Notes: generated by a model from the letters alone, not told the origin. 64,000 bases of DNA from Hymenobacter tibetensis (GCF_022827545.1 NZ_CP094669.1:5325001-5389000), one strand, 5' to 3'. Positions 53,651-63,505 are shown, counted from the stretch's first letter. Translations and numbers: made by a program.

Positions 53651-53849
53651 AGAAAGGCTCTAGTTTTCAGCCGGCAAAGGTAGGGCTTTTGGAAGTTTGC
53701 CACGAAAAACAGCTGAAACTCTTTCGGTTTCAGCATGATTTTTTAACCTAATGAACGTAGATTTTTCGCTGATTTTCAGCCTGTACCTGTTAGAGGCAAT
53801 TAGTCCTCGTTTAGGTACCATTCCTATTTGGCGCAGTCTTGCTCCTGCT

Positions 53850-54707
53850 TTAGTTGGGCCACGTTGCTCGTACCATTCGCTCTTTGTCGAACAGGTCGGG
53901 GCGGGCAGCCACTTCGGTATAGCCCAGGCCAGTCAACAGGCTAGTGGTTTCGGCGGCGTGCTGCTCGTTGATTTCGAAATACAGGCCCCCGCCGGGCCGC
54001 AGGAGGGTAGTACCCAGCGCGGCAATTCGGCGGTAGAAAAGCAGGGGGTCATTGTTGGGTACAAACAGGGCCGTAGCAGGCTCGAAGTTCAACACGTTGG
54101 GGCGCATCTGGGGGCGCTCATTTTCCAACACGTAGGGCGGGTTGCTTACCAGCACATCTAGCGTGTGAGGCGCGATGCTGCTTGGTTGCCCTTGTAAGAT
54201 ATCAAGCTCCTGAAAGTCGATTTCGCAGCCGTAGCGCACGGCGTTGCGGCGGGCTACAGCCAATGCTTCAGCGGAAATGTCAACGGCCGTTACCTGCGTG
54301 GGCTGCAAGGCCCGGCACAGCGCCAACGGAATGCAGCCGCTACCCGTGCCTACATCCAGCACCGACTGCACCCCCCGGCACTCCTGCACAATAAGTTGCA
54401 CCAGCTCTTCGGTTTCGGGCCGGGGAATGAGCGTGGCAGGGGTTACTTCCAACGTCATATCCATAAACCAAGCCTCGCCTAGCACATACTGCAACGGCTC
54501 GTGGCGCAGCAGGCGCGCCTCCAGCGCTGGCAACTGCTCTTGCACCTCTTCCGGCACCGGCTCCTGGGCTTGCATGCGGCGCTGCAACGGCGTGACGCCC
54601 AGCAGATGCTCCAGCACGAGGCTGGCCATGCTGTCGGCCTCGGAAGCTGGGTAAATGGCTTCCAGCGTTGAAGCCAGATTGAGCGAAAGTTGACGGAGCG
54701 TAAGCAT
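53850..54707 (-). CDS. prmC: Peptide chain release factor N5-glutamine methyltransferase
   Basis: It methylates the GGQ glutamine of release factors. The 285-residue protein has the SAM site VLDVGTGSGCIPLALCRAL, AVDISAEALAVARRNAVRYG and the catalytic NPPY (DVLVSNPPYVLENERPQM). The N-terminal helical substrate domain contains RHEPLQYVLGEAWFMDMTLE. The ATG at 54707 matches the family start. It is divergent from ribD across a region with a 15-bp inverted repeat. Confidence 0.96.
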   Translation of the reverse strand: MLTLRQLSLNLASTLEAIYPASEADSMASLVLEHLLGVTPLQRRMQAQEPVPEEVQEQLPALEARLLRHEPLQYVLGEAWFMDMTLEVTPATLIPRPETEELVQLIVQECRGVQSVLDVGTGSGCIPLALCRALQPTQVTAVDISAEALAVARRNAVRYGCEIDFQELDILQGQPSSIAPHTLDVLVSNPPYVLENERPQMRPNVLNFEPATALFVPNNDPLLFYRRIAALGTTLLRPGGGLYFEINEQHAAETTSLLTGLGYTEVAARPDLFDKERMVRATWPN

Positions 54708-54717
54708 AAAACAGGCG

Positions 54718-54840
54718 AAAGTAACGCGAAGCTGCTGCTTCTTATTTACACGCAAAGTAAACAGACGGTATCCCGCAACTGAAGTTGCTGCGTTGGAGCT
54801 CGCATGGCTGGTACGCCAGGCTGGTGCTTCGCGTTACTTT
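54718..54840. promoter_or_regulatory. Mirror-image promoter region of prmC and ribD
   Basis: A 15-bp perfect inverted repeat (54718-54732 and 54826-54840, GCTTCGCGTTACTTT on the plus side) flanks the divergent region. Each arm places TTACTTT within 10 to 25 bases of its gene's ATG (TACTTTCG-like -7 boxes). Very short or absent leaders are suggested. Confidence 0.45.
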
Positions 54841-54853
54841 GTTACTTTCGCTT

Positions 54854-55903
54854 ATGTCTGCTTCTGCCTTCGACCACCTGATGATGCACCGCGCCCTCGA
54901 CCTGGCACGGCTTGGTACTGGCCACACGCGCCCTAACCCCTTGGTAGGCTGCGTAGTGACGCACGAAGGCCGAATTATCGGGGAAGGCTGGCACCAGCAG
55001 TACGGCGGACCGCACGCCGAAGTAAACGCGCTGGCCGCCGTGCAAGACGCCAGCCTTCTGGCCCGCAGCCGGGTGTACGTGACCCTGGAACCTTGTGCCC
55101 ACCACGGCAAAACCCCACCTTGCGCCGATTTGCTGGTTGACAAGGGCGTAGCCGAAGTGGTGGTTTGCAACCTCGACCCCAACCCACTGGTAGCCGGCCG
55201 CGGCATCGAGAAACTACGTGCTGCCGGCATCCAGGTCGAGATGGGTTTGCTGGAGGCCGAAGGCCGCTGGCTGAACCGGCGCTTTTTCACTTCGCAGGAA
55301 AAGAAGCGGCCTTACGTGGTGCTGAAATGGGCAGAAACAGCAGACGGTTACTTGGCCGGCCCTTACTACCAAACCGTCCCGATAAGTGGGGAGCTAGCCC
55401 GGGTGGCCGTGCACCAATGGCGCGCCGAGGAGCAGGCTATTCTGGTAGGCACCCGCACTGCTCTACACGACAACCCCAACCTAAACGTGCGTGAATGGCC
55501 CGGCCCCGACCCCATCCGCGTAGTCATCGACAAAAATCTGAGCCTACCGCCCACTCATCACCTCTTCGATGGCAAGCAGCCGACCGTGGTATACACGTAC
55601 CGCGAGAAAGCCAACAAGCCTAACCTGGACTACGTGATGCTGTCGGAAGCCGAGGACCTGTTTCCGCAGATTCTGGGGAGCCTCCACCAGCGCAATGTGC
55701 AGTCGGTGCTGGTAGAAGGCGGGCCAACGGTGCTGAACTCACTACTGAAAGATGGCCTCTGGGACGAAATTCGGGTGCTACGCAATCCGCGGCCACTCAA
55801 CGGCGGCGTGCTTTCCCCCAAGCCCGGCCTTAGTGGTTTGCGCGAACACCTGCGGCTAGGCGACGACGAGCTATTTGTGTACGTGAATGGCAGCAACAAA
55901 TAA
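54854..55903 (+). CDS. ribD: Bifunctional riboflavin biosynthesis protein RibD
   Basis: Deaminase plus reductase of the early riboflavin path, 349 residues. The deaminase zinc site is GGPHAEVNAL and LEPCAHHGKTPPCADLLVDK. The reductase half starts at about residue 150 (RPYVVLKWAETADGYLAGPY) with VLVEGGPTVLNSLLKDGLWD. The ATG at 54854 starts directly before FDHLMMHRALDLARLGTGHT. It heads a set with msrC and a DHFR-fold gene. No FMN riboswitch was seen upstream. Confidence 0.97.
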   Translation: MSASAFDHLMMHRALDLARLGTGHTRPNPLVGCVVTHEGRIIGEGWHQQYGGPHAEVNALAAVQDASLLARSRVYVTLEPCAHHGKTPPCADLLVDKGVAEVVVCNLDPNPLVAGRGIEKLRAAGIQVEMGLLEAEGRWLNRRFFTSQEKKRPYVVLKWAETADGYLAGPYYQTVPISGELARVAVHQWRAEEQAILVGTRTALHDNPNLNVREWPGPDPIRVVIDKNLSLPPTHHLFDGKQPTVVYTYREKANKPNLDYVMLSEAEDLFPQILGSLHQRNVQSVLVEGGPTVLNSLLKDGLWDEIRVLRNPRPLNGGVLSPKPGLSGLREHLRLGDDELFVYVNGSNK

Positions 55904-56027
55904 GTACCCGCACGCAACGCGTTAGTTTTGCCTTGGCTTAGGCTGTGTTTCACCTGATAGCTCGCCGGAATCCTTCTGGCCAGTTGTCGGTTATTCGTTA
56001 CTTGCTTTTCTGTTACCTCTACTTGCT

Positions 56028-56510
56028 ATGGCCGAAGAACTCACGCTCGACAGCACGCTCACCAAAACCGAGCAATATCGCCAACTGCTCCCCCAGATTG
56101 AAGCCCTCACAACTGGCGAGCCAGACTTGGTAGCGAACCTAGCCAATACGGTGGCCGCGCTCCGGCAGGCCTTCGGGTTTTTCTGGGTGGGCTTTTACCT
56201 AGTGAAAGACAACGAACTGGTGCTAGGCCCGTTCCAAGGCCCCATTGCCTGCACCCGCATCCGGCACGGCAAGGGCGTGTGCGGCAGCAGCTGGGCGCAA
56301 GCGGCTACCCTGCTAGTGCCCGACGTCGAGCAGTTTCCCGGCCATATTGCCTGTAGCTCGGAATCCAAGTCTGAGATAGTGGTGCCGGTGCTTAAGGAGG
56401 GCGTTGTAGTGGCCGTGCTCGATGTGGATAGCGACCAACTCAACGACTTCGACCACGACGACCAGCAGGCCCTTGAACAACTGATGACCTTGGCAGCCAA
56501 CTGGTTTTAA
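56028..56510 (+). CDS. msrC: GAF-domain free methionine-(R)-sulfoxide reductase
   Basis: It reduces free methionine R-sulfoxide. The 160-residue GAF protein has FGFFWVGFYLVKDNELVLGP, GPIACTRIRHGKGVCGSSWA and IACSSESKSEIVVPVLKEG, with the three Cys of fRMsr (in PIACTRI, KGVCGSS and HIACSSE). It lies 124 bases after ribD on the same strand. Confidence 0.93.
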   Translation: MAEELTLDSTLTKTEQYRQLLPQIEALTTGEPDLVANLANTVAALRQAFGFFWVGFYLVKDNELVLGPFQGPIACTRIRHGKGVCGSSWAQAATLLVPDVEQFPGHIACSSESKSEIVVPVLKEGVVVAVLDVDSDQLNDFDHDDQQALEQLMTLAANWF

Positions 56511-56526
56511 CCTGTACCTGTAGTGT

Positions 56527-57060
56527 ATGCGCCGCGTTGTTTTCTATATAGCAGCTAGCCTCGACGGGTACATTGCGTCGTCGGATGGCTCGGTGGATTG
56601 GCTGCCAGCCCTAGCAGATGAGGACTACGGATACGCCGAATTCTTGGCTTCCGTAGACACCACGCTGATGGGCCGAACCACTTACGAGCAGGTGCTTACC
56701 TTCGGCGAGTGGTCGTATCCTACGCTTACCAACTATGTTTTCACCCGCCAGCCACCAGCTAAAGCTCATCCATCAGTTGGGTTTGTGGTGGAAGACCCCG
56801 TGGAATTTGTTGGCAAACTGCGCCGCGAAGCCGGAGACACCATCTGGCTGATTGGTGGTAGCACGTTAGCCGCTCCCCTGCTAGCCGCAGGTTTGGTGGA
56901 CGAGCTGATGCTGTTTGTGGTTCCTCGGCTACTGGGTGCTGGCATCCCGCTATGGCACCCGCAGGAGCAACCTCGGGCGCTGCAACTACTTCACACCCGT
57001 ACCTGGCCCGACGGCATGACGCTCCTGCACTACCGCTTGACTCCTGCTGACATAAGCTAA
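56527..57060 (+). CDS. Dihydrofolate-reductase-fold protein (RibD C-terminal family)
   Basis: A 177-residue protein with VVFYIAASLDGYIASSDGSV, VDTTLMGRTTYEQVLTFGEW and TIWLIGGSTLAAPLLAAGLV, the pattern of stand-alone YyaP/YwjB-type NADPH reductase-like proteins. The substrate is not known. It lies 16 bases after msrC and so is probably co-transcribed. Whether it takes part in riboflavin synthesis cannot be inferred. Confidence 0.9.
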   Translation: MRRVVFYIAASLDGYIASSDGSVDWLPALADEDYGYAEFLASVDTTLMGRTTYEQVLTFGEWSYPTLTNYVFTRQPPAKAHPSVGFVVEDPVEFVGKLRREAGDTIWLIGGSTLAAPLLAAGLVDELMLFVVPRLLGAGIPLWHPQEQPRALQLLHTRTWPDGMTLLHYRLTPADIS

Positions 57061-57130
57061 TGCGGTTTGCCGTTGAGCTAGGCTAGCGTCAGAAAGCCAG
57101 GGCGTACCTGCATGCATTAGCCGGTAACTA

Positions 57131-57177
57131 AAAAAGCAGAGTTCCTGCCGATTGCCTCGGCAGGAACTCTGCTTTTT
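57131..57177. terminator. Strong bidirectional terminator
   Basis: A perfect 21-bp stem (57131-57151 and 57157-57177, loop TTGCC) with flanking A- and T-runs. It separates the DHFR-fold gene from the convergent susD-like gene. Confidence 0.94.
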
Positions 57178-57208
57178 TATTCAGCTAGTTGGCCAGCAAC
57201 TGAACTGC

Positions 57209-58726
57209 CTACCAGCCCGCGTTTTGCGTGATGTTGGGGTTAGTGTTCAATTCATTTTGTGGAAGAGGGAAGTAGGCGTGCTTGGCCGTAAAAAACTCGC
57301 GCCCCACTTTGTCGCTGTTCTTGATTTCCTGCTCCAATATTCCCCAGCGCTTCAAGTCATAAAAGCGTTGGCCTTCGCGGAAAAACTCCAGCATGCGCTG
57401 GTGGCGAATCTCTTCCATCATCTGCGTGTCGGAGAGCCCCGCGGTCAGTGGCGCCAGCTTGGCCCGTGTCCGGATGAGGTTAACAAGTGGGTAGGCCTCG
57501 GCTGGACGGTTTTGCATGGTCAGGGCTTCAGCATAGAGTAGCAGAATATCAGCGTAGCGCAGGGCCTTCTCGTTGATTTCCGAGATGAAGATGCCCTCAT
57601 TGTTTTCGCGCCAGTTCTGATACTTACGGATCATAGAACTGTAGCCAAACACCAGTTTAAAGTCCTTGAAAGGCTTGTTGTAGTACATAGCGTCGGGGTA
57701 GTCCCACACCAGCGTGGCGTACATCCGGTCGTCGAAATCACCGCCAACTGCTTTTTCCCTCTTGAACTCGTTGAAAATCTTGTCGGTAGGCGACACCTCG
57801 AACCAACCCGACACTTCAGTGGGGGCAAACTCCTGCGCCGTCGTTACACCCAATGCCTCGTTGGCATTCTCGCCAGCCCACGGCTGCGAACCCCCTACGT
57901 TCTGGTTCTGAATCTCGAACAATGACTCGACATTGTTGTCGGTAGCTTTATTGAAGTTGTCTTCAAACTTAGGAACCAACGCGTAGGTGTAGGGCGCTTT
58001 GGCCGTGCCATCCGGTTGGGCTAGCTGCTTGAACGTATTCTCGGCATCAGCCCACTTCTTCTGATACACGTAAGTTTTGCCTAGGTATCCCAACGCTGCG
58101 CCTTTGGTGGCTCGACCCATGGAAGCGGCCGGATACGCCGCGGGCAATCCCGCCGCGGCAGCTTGCAAGTCGCTCACTGCTTGCGCCCATACGTCGGTTT
58201 CCGGCGACTTGCTGACAAAATACGCGCTCCGCTCCTTGGGCACGGTCGTGATGATGGGTACCTCCCCGAAATTGATAGCTAGCAGGAAATAGTTGACGCC
58301 CCGTATAAACTGAGCTTCGGCTATGTACTGCTTTTTCAGTTCGTCGGAAAGAGCAGTGGCCAAAGGAGCCTGCTCGATAATCTGGTTGGCGCGGAAGATA
58401 CCCGTGTAGAAGCCAGTGAAAATAGACGACGGCGTACCTGTAGTAGGGTTGTTGGTGAAGGTGGACAGTTGGTACAAGTCCTTCACATCGTTGCGAATAA
58501 AGAAGTCGTCGCCCCGGCCGTTGCTTAGCTCGATGCCCCGCACGCCGTAGTACCCATTGTTCACGTCGTGGAACACCTTGTACGTAGCTGCCAAACCCGA
58601 CATGAAATCGGATTCCGTCTTCCAGAAGTTAGTCAGAACAACGGAATTGGGGTTTACTTGATCTAGTTCTTCGGTGCAGGCAGTCAGGCTCAGCGCTACG
58701 AAGCAGGTATACAAGATTTTTTTCAT
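57209..58726 (-). CDS. RagB/SusD family nutrient-uptake outer-membrane lipoprotein
   Basis: A 505-residue surface lipoprotein that captures the substrate for the SusC-like transporter. The lipoprotein signal is FVALSLTACTEELDQ (Cys17). SusD features are the TPR-like helices (AEAQFIRGVNYFLLAINFGE, YLGKTYVYQKKWADAENTFK) and the C-terminal EINEKALRYADILLLYAEAL and QRFYDLKRWGILEQEI. The gene follows the SusC-type gene by 17 bases. Confidence 0.95.
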   Translation of the reverse strand: MKKILYTCFVALSLTACTEELDQVNPNSVVLTNFWKTESDFMSGLAATYKVFHDVNNGYYGVRGIELSNGRGDDFFIRNDVKDLYQLSTFTNNPTTGTPSSIFTGFYTGIFRANQIIEQAPLATALSDELKKQYIAEAQFIRGVNYFLLAINFGEVPIITTVPKERSAYFVSKSPETDVWAQAVSDLQAAAAGLPAAYPAASMGRATKGAALGYLGKTYVYQKKWADAENTFKQLAQPDGTAKAPYTYALVPKFEDNFNKATDNNVESLFEIQNQNVGGSQPWAGENANEALGVTTAQEFAPTEVSGWFEVSPTDKIFNEFKREKAVGGDFDDRMYATLVWDYPDAMYYNKPFKDFKLVFGYSSMIRKYQNWRENNEGIFISEINEKALRYADILLLYAEALTMQNRPAEAYPLVNLIRTRAKLAPLTAGLSDTQMMEEIRHQRMLEFFREGQRFYDLKRWGILEQEIKNSDKVGREFFTAKHAYFPLPQNELNTNPNITQNAGW

Positions 58727-58743
58727 GATCGTAGGGGTAGAGG

Positions 58744-61700
58744 TTAGAAGGATACTTGCACGCCAAGCAAGGAAGTGCGCGACAAGGGGTAAGCCACGTG
58801 CGGGAAGTCAACCCCGCGGTCCAGAATGCCGCCACCGGCTACTTGCCGGCCGTCCCGGTCGGTGCCGTTGTAGCGGCCCAGGTCGGGGCTAAACCCAGAG
58901 TAGTTGGTGACGGTAAACAGGTTATCAAAGCTGACATAGAAGCGGCAGCTGTTGATTTTGGCCACCGACAGCACGCCTTTCGGAAGTGTGTAGCCGAGCT
59001 GCAGCGTGCGCATCCGCAGGTACGAGCCGCTTTCCAAAAACCGGTCGGAAGTCCGGCTGTTCAGGTTAGGGTCGTTGATGACGGCCCGCGGGAAGTTGCT
59101 GGGGTTGTCGGGCGTCCAGGCATTCAGGGTGGCGGGCGAGTAGTTGAACTCCAGGTTCATGCCTTCCAAATCTTCGCGCAGACCGTTATAGATCTTGTTG
59201 CCATAGGTTCCTTGGAAGAAGAAACTCAGGTCGAAGTTCTTCCAGGAAGAGTTGGACCCGAAGCCGTAACTGAACTTAGGGTTTGGGCTGCCGCAATACT
59301 GCCGGTCGTCTTGGCTGATGGTACCGTCGCCGTTGTAGTCTACAAACCGGACGTCGCCAGGCTTGGCGCCAGGTTGGATGAGCCGCCCTTCCACGCTATG
59401 CGCATCCACTTCTTCCTGCGACTGGAAGACACCCGCCGATTTGATCAGATAGAAAGCTCCTATTGGTCCGCCCGCTTGCGTGATAGTAGCCGACTGGCCG
59501 TGGTGAGTAGGCTGGCCGCCCGAAATTTGCTGCGTGCCCGTTCCCAGGAAGTCCACGTTGTTGTCAATAGCCGTGAACGTCCCCGTTATCTGGTAGTTGA
59601 ACTCGCCTACTTTGTTGTTGTAGGTCAAGGCCGCTTCTAGGCCTTTATTGGTGATTTGCCCGGCGTTGATGTAAGGAGCACTGCCGCTAGCGCCCGTGGT
59701 CAGCGGAATTGGCACCCGTAACAGAATATCCGAATTCTCTCGAATAAAATAGTCAGTTGACAGCCCCAACTTGTTTTCGAAGAAACCTAAATCAGCCCCA
59801 ATGTTGGTGGTTTTAGAAGTTTCCCACCTAATATTCCGGGTCGTAAACGCTGTTTGAATAGCCCCAGGCCACAGCTGTTGCGTTTGGCCCACCACATAAT
59901 TGGCATTGGAAGTAATTATAGGTTCATATGGATAATCGGTCAATTCCTGATTGCCTAACACTCCATAGCTAGCCCGGAGCTTGAGGTTGCTCACGACGCT
60001 TTGCAGAGGTTGAAAGAAGGACTCATTGACCACGTTCCAAGCCACGGCCACACCAGGGAAATTGCCGTAGCGGTAGTCGGGACTGAAGCGCGAAGAGCCG
60101 TCTCGCCGGAACGTACCCGTTACTACGTACCGGTCGCCATAGGAGTACACCAACCGCCCTAAATAGGAAACTAAGGCACTCTCAGACTGAAAACCGCCGC
60201 TCGCAATATTGGTAGTTCCAGCGTCCAGCACCTGGATGCCGCCAGGCATGCCGCTTTTCGAGCCGCTTTGCAGATCAAACTTGGTGTTTTGGTAGGTAAA
60301 ACCAACCAGCCCGTTGAAGTTATGCTTTCCAATTTCCTTGTTGTAGCTCAGCGTGTGCTCCTGCAGGAAATACTCTTTTTGGCTTCGGCTCTGATACAGA
60401 TCCGCATCGGCGTTATTAAACAGTGCACCCACTTTGTACGGAAAAACATAGGCATTATGTGCCCCGAACGTGTTGGTATAGCCCAGATTGAGCCGGTACT
60501 TTAGGGCATCCACTATCGAAACCTCCGCATAGCCATTCAGGATGGCCGAGGTAGTCCGGGTTTCGGGCACCTCCAAGTTCAGTTGCGCCACCGGGCTTGC
60601 AATGTTCACTACCGGCCCATAGGCCCCGCCGTAGCCGCCCACCGCCGTTGGGTCATACACTTCAAACACCGGAATCATTTTCAGGGCCGAGCCAACAGGG
60701 CCGCCTCCCTGGCCGCCCCAGCCACCTGCCATCGTGCGCCAGTATTCACGGGTCAGAATAATCGTTTCGCCAATCCGGATCCGGCCTTTGGTAAAGTCCG
60801 ACTTCAACCGCAGGTTGTAACGGTCATAATCTGTTTTCTTCACAATGCCTTGCTGATCGAGGTAGCCGCCCGACAGGTTGTAGGTGAAATTCTCGCCGCC
60901 ACCGCTGGCCCCCAGCGTGTAGTTCTGCATGGGGGCGGTTCGGTAGATTTCTTTCTGCCAATCCGTGCCAGCGCCTAACGATTCGGGGTTTTGGGCAATG
61001 TCCAGGCGGGGGAGGCCAGCGTTGTCGTGCGCGGCATTGCTGACGGAGGCCCACTCGGAGGCGTTCAGCACGTCTATCTTCTTAGCTATCTGCTGCACGC
61101 CATAATAGGCGTTGAAGTCGATGCGGTTCTCCCCTTTTTTGCCCCCTTTGGTGGTAATCAGCACAACGCCATTAGCGGCGCGCGATCCATAGATGGCCGC
61201 AGCAGAGGCATCTTTCAGGATATCGAACGAAGCAATATCTGTTGGTTGCAGATTGTTGATGTTGTCTACCTGCACGCCATCCACGATGTAGAGTGGGTCG
61301 TTGTTGTTGAGCGAACCGGCTCCTCGAACAATCACGCGCACACCCGACCCAGGATTGCCGCCAGACGACTCTATTTGCACTCCGGCCACGCGGCCCTGCA
61401 ATGACTTCTGTACTGTATTCGTGCCCTGCGTGCGCAGGTCTTCAGCCTTCACAGTGGCAATGGAGCCCGTTACGTCTTGCCGGCGCTGCGTGCCATACCC
61501 CACTACCACCACTTCGTCGAGGGCTTTCGCATCGTTTTGCAGCGTAACGGTCAGATCAGTGCGACCATTGACTGCCACTTCCTGGTTGGCGAAGCCAATG
61601 GAAGAAATAACCAACGTAGCGTTGCCATCGGGCAGAGTCAAACTGAAGTTACCATCAGCATCGGTAGCGGTACCAAGGGTGCTTCCCTTCACTACCACTG

Positions 61701-61965
61701 TGGCTCCCGGAATGGCTTCTTTGTTTGGTCCCACAACGCGCCCCTTTACCGGCACTGGCACTTGTTGTGCGCCCCTGCCAGGGAGGGCTACACTGGCATA
61801 AGCAATCGATTGCCTAAAGGCACTTACCGTTTGCTCTGCTCTCTGACGCTCAGCGTAGCCACGTACCAACGCACTGGTTACCGGACTTTCTGCAACCGCC
61901 AAACCAGGTTTGGGTGCGCAGACAAGCAAAAGCGACAACAGCTTAGGAAAAGTAGAGTTGGACAT
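58744..61965 (-). CDS. SusC/RagA family TonB-linked outer-membrane transporter
   Basis: A 1073-residue transporter. Signal region (FPKLLSLLLVCAPKPG), a ~40-residue linker, the carboxypeptidase-regulatory-like domain (VKGRVVGPNKEAIPGATVVV), the TonB box region with EVVVVGYGTQRRQDVTGSIA, the SusC plug (DPLYIVDGVQVDNINNLQPT and SAAAIYGSRAANGVVLITTK), then a large barrel ending LSRTSLLGVQVSF. It should move large oligomers or peptides. No glycoside hydrolase or regulator gene is adjacent, so the substrate is unknown. Confidence 0.96.
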   Translation of the reverse strand: MSNSTFPKLLSLLLVCAPKPGLAVAESPVTSALVRGYAERQRAEQTVSAFRQSIAYASVALPGRGAQQVPVPVKGRVVGPNKEAIPGATVVVKGSTLGTATDADGNFSLTLPDGNATLVISSIGFANQEVAVNGRTDLTVTLQNDAKALDEVVVVGYGTQRRQDVTGSIATVKAEDLRTQGTNTVQKSLQGRVAGVQIESSGGNPGSGVRVIVRGAGSLNNNDPLYIVDGVQVDNINNLQPTDIASFDILKDASAAAIYGSRAANGVVLITTKGGKKGENRIDFNAYYGVQQIAKKIDVLNASEWASVSNAAHDNAGLPRLDIAQNPESLGAGTDWQKEIYRTAPMQNYTLGASGGGENFTYNLSGGYLDQQGIVKKTDYDRYNLRLKSDFTKGRIRIGETIILTREYWRTMAGGWGGQGGGPVGSALKMIPVFEVYDPTAVGGYGGAYGPVVNIASPVAQLNLEVPETRTTSAILNGYAEVSIVDALKYRLNLGYTNTFGAHNAYVFPYKVGALFNNADADLYQSRSQKEYFLQEHTLSYNKEIGKHNFNGLVGFTYQNTKFDLQSGSKSGMPGGIQVLDAGTTNIASGGFQSESALVSYLGRLVYSYGDRYVVTGTFRRDGSSRFSPDYRYGNFPGVAVAWNVVNESFFQPLQSVVSNLKLRASYGVLGNQELTDYPYEPIITSNANYVVGQTQQLWPGAIQTAFTTRNIRWETSKTTNIGADLGFFENKLGLSTDYFIRENSDILLRVPIPLTTGASGSAPYINAGQITNKGLEAALTYNNKVGEFNYQITGTFTAIDNNVDFLGTGTQQISGGQPTHHGQSATITQAGGPIGAFYLIKSAGVFQSQEEVDAHSVEGRLIQPGAKPGDVRFVDYNGDGTISQDDRQYCGSPNPKFSYGFGSNSSWKNFDLSFFFQGTYGNKIYNGLREDLEGMNLEFNYSPATLNAWTPDNPSNFPRAVINDPNLNSRTSDRFLESGSYLRMRTLQLGYTLPKGVLSVAKINSCRFYVSFDNLFTVTNYSGFSPDLGRYNGTDRDGRQVAGGGILDRGVDFPHVAYPLSRTSLLGVQVSF

Positions 61966-62544
61966 AAGAAACTGTTAAGTGTTGAAGATTACGAAAACAC
62001 ATAGCCTCTGAAAAACAAAGACTTACAATAAGCTTGCTACTCACGGAGGGAGAGAATATGCTGACAGAGTCTCAGCTTCCCTTCATGCACCAACTGTCTA
62101 CTGGGAGGGCAAACACTCGAACGACTTCGAGCTAGCCTAGCCCCGATACCTCATGACCACCTAGGGCCTACAACCAGCCACACGCCAGTTCACACCTTAT
62201 GTTTACTTGTGCAAACGATTGTGATTTCATCATGCCTGCTTGGCTTTCAGAAAGCATTTCTCTAGCACCTAAAACGATTTTGCTAGCACAGCAACCCCAA
62301 TCCATTCAGTCCGGGTATCCCCTCGTTTCAGTACCCTGCCATCAGCCCAAGGAAGCAACTTACCCAAGCTATATACAAGCTCGTCAGTTAAGAATCCTAC
62401 TACACCTTCTACCACAAATTGCCTGAAAGCTTGCGACCGTTCACTGATTGTAGTTCGAACAGTTAGTATGAGCCGCTTACTCACACCAAGCCAGTTTATT
62501 GCTTGTGCACGCGCTTGGTTGGTATTGCTGATTCTTTACAACAG
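61966..62544. other. Long intergenic region upstream of the SusC gene
   Basis: Almost 580 bases without a convincing gene; short plus-strand frames have no recognisable feature. It should carry the promoter of the SusC/SusD operon, but no clear TAnnTTTG/TTG pair was found near the start codon. Confidence 0.4.
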
Positions 62545-62585
62545 AAAAAGGGCAGGGTCCCATCTTCCGATGAAACCCTGCCCTT
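62545..62585 (-). terminator. Terminator downstream of psd
   Basis: On the minus strand the stem AAGGGCAGGGT / ACCCTGCCCTT (62548-62558 and 62575-62585) is followed by TTTTTCTG. It ends the psd transcript about 75 bases past the stop codon. Confidence 0.8.
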
Positions 62586-62658
62586 ATATGCTAGGTGCGC
62601 TGCTAGTACTGTTGAGTTATCTGTGCAAAAGTATAGAAGCCAAACGATTGCTACCTGT

Positions 62659-63339
62659 TTAAAACAGGCTTGGTGACTCTGTTTTCAGTTGAGCAATGAT
62701 GGTTTGACCGCCTTTTACCTTTTCACCGAGCTGTACTCTAATGTCGGTGTCGAGTGGCACAAAGATGTCGACGCGAGACCCGAACTTGATAAAGCCGAAC
62801 TCTTCACCTTGGTTCACTTCGTCGCCCTCATTCACATACCATACAATACGCCGCGCCATGGCACCAGCAATCTGGCGAAATAACACAAGCGGACCGGCTT
62901 CGCTTTCCACTACTACCGTGGTCCGCTCATTCTTGGTGCTACTTTTCGGGTGCCACGCCACCAAGTAATTGCCGGGATGATACTTGAAGTACCGCACGAT
63001 ACCCGAAATCGGATTGCGCGTGATATGCACATTGATTGGCGACATGAAGATGCTGATCTGCTTGCGCTCATCGTTGAAGTACTCGGTTTCCTGCACGTTT
63101 TCAATAACTACCACCTTTCCGTCGGCCGGAGCGGTAATAAGGTCTTCGTGCGTGAATAGCCGACGAGCCGGACTCCGGAAAAACTGGAGCAGCGTCAGGA
63201 ATACCAACACCGAGATACCGGCGAAAATCTGATTGAACGTAGCGTGGCGCGCATTCACGCGAAACAAGACCAGATTAACAGCCAGCAAGGCCAGCAGGGT
63301 GAAAAACAGAATGCGTCGACCTTCTTTGTGAATCTTCAT
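62659..63339 (-). CDS. psd: Phosphatidylserine decarboxylase proenzyme
   Basis: It makes phosphatidylethanolamine. The 226-residue proenzyme is the short archaeal-type form: two membrane helices (about 10-55), then RLFTHEDLITAPADGKVVVI, SIFMSPINVHITRNPISGIV, YHPGNYLVAWHPKSS and the self-cleavage site with S188 in FIKFGSRVDIFVP, where the pyruvoyl group forms. A palindrome lies 73 bases upstream of the ATG. Confidence 0.95.
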   Translation of the reverse strand: MKIHKEGRRILFFTLLALLAVNLVLFRVNARHATFNQIFAGISVLVFLTLLQFFRSPARRLFTHEDLITAPADGKVVVIENVQETEYFNDERKQISIFMSPINVHITRNPISGIVRYFKYHPGNYLVAWHPKSSTKNERTTVVVESEAGPLVLFRQIAGAMARRIVWYVNEGDEVNQGEEFGFIKFGSRVDIFVPLDTDIRVQLGEKVKGGQTIIAQLKTESPSLF

Positions 63340-63411
63340 AAATCACTGATTTGCGCTAATATAAGTTGAGTACGCTGATTCCGGCGTTTCAACCAAAGAT
63401 CAGAGCAAATG

Positions 63412-63428
63412 GACCAGTTAAACTGGTC
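63412..63428. promoter_or_regulatory. Palindrome upstream of psd, candidate operator
   Basis: GACCAGTT-A-AACTGGTC is perfectly symmetric (8-bp arms, one central base), 73 bases before the psd start. No regulator is known for it. Confidence 0.35.
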
Positions 63429-63505
63429 TAAATGCCACCGTAGAACAGAGAGTAGTGAACAGTAAATTCCCCTTCGGGATGCCCTGCTTCCTATACCTAA
63501 CAAAT

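Noticed and set aside
62626..62633. TACTTTTG on the minus strand within the psd downstream region, as promoter of the SusC operon
   Set aside because: It would give a 650-base leader interrupted by the psd terminator, and no -33 element lies at the right distance.
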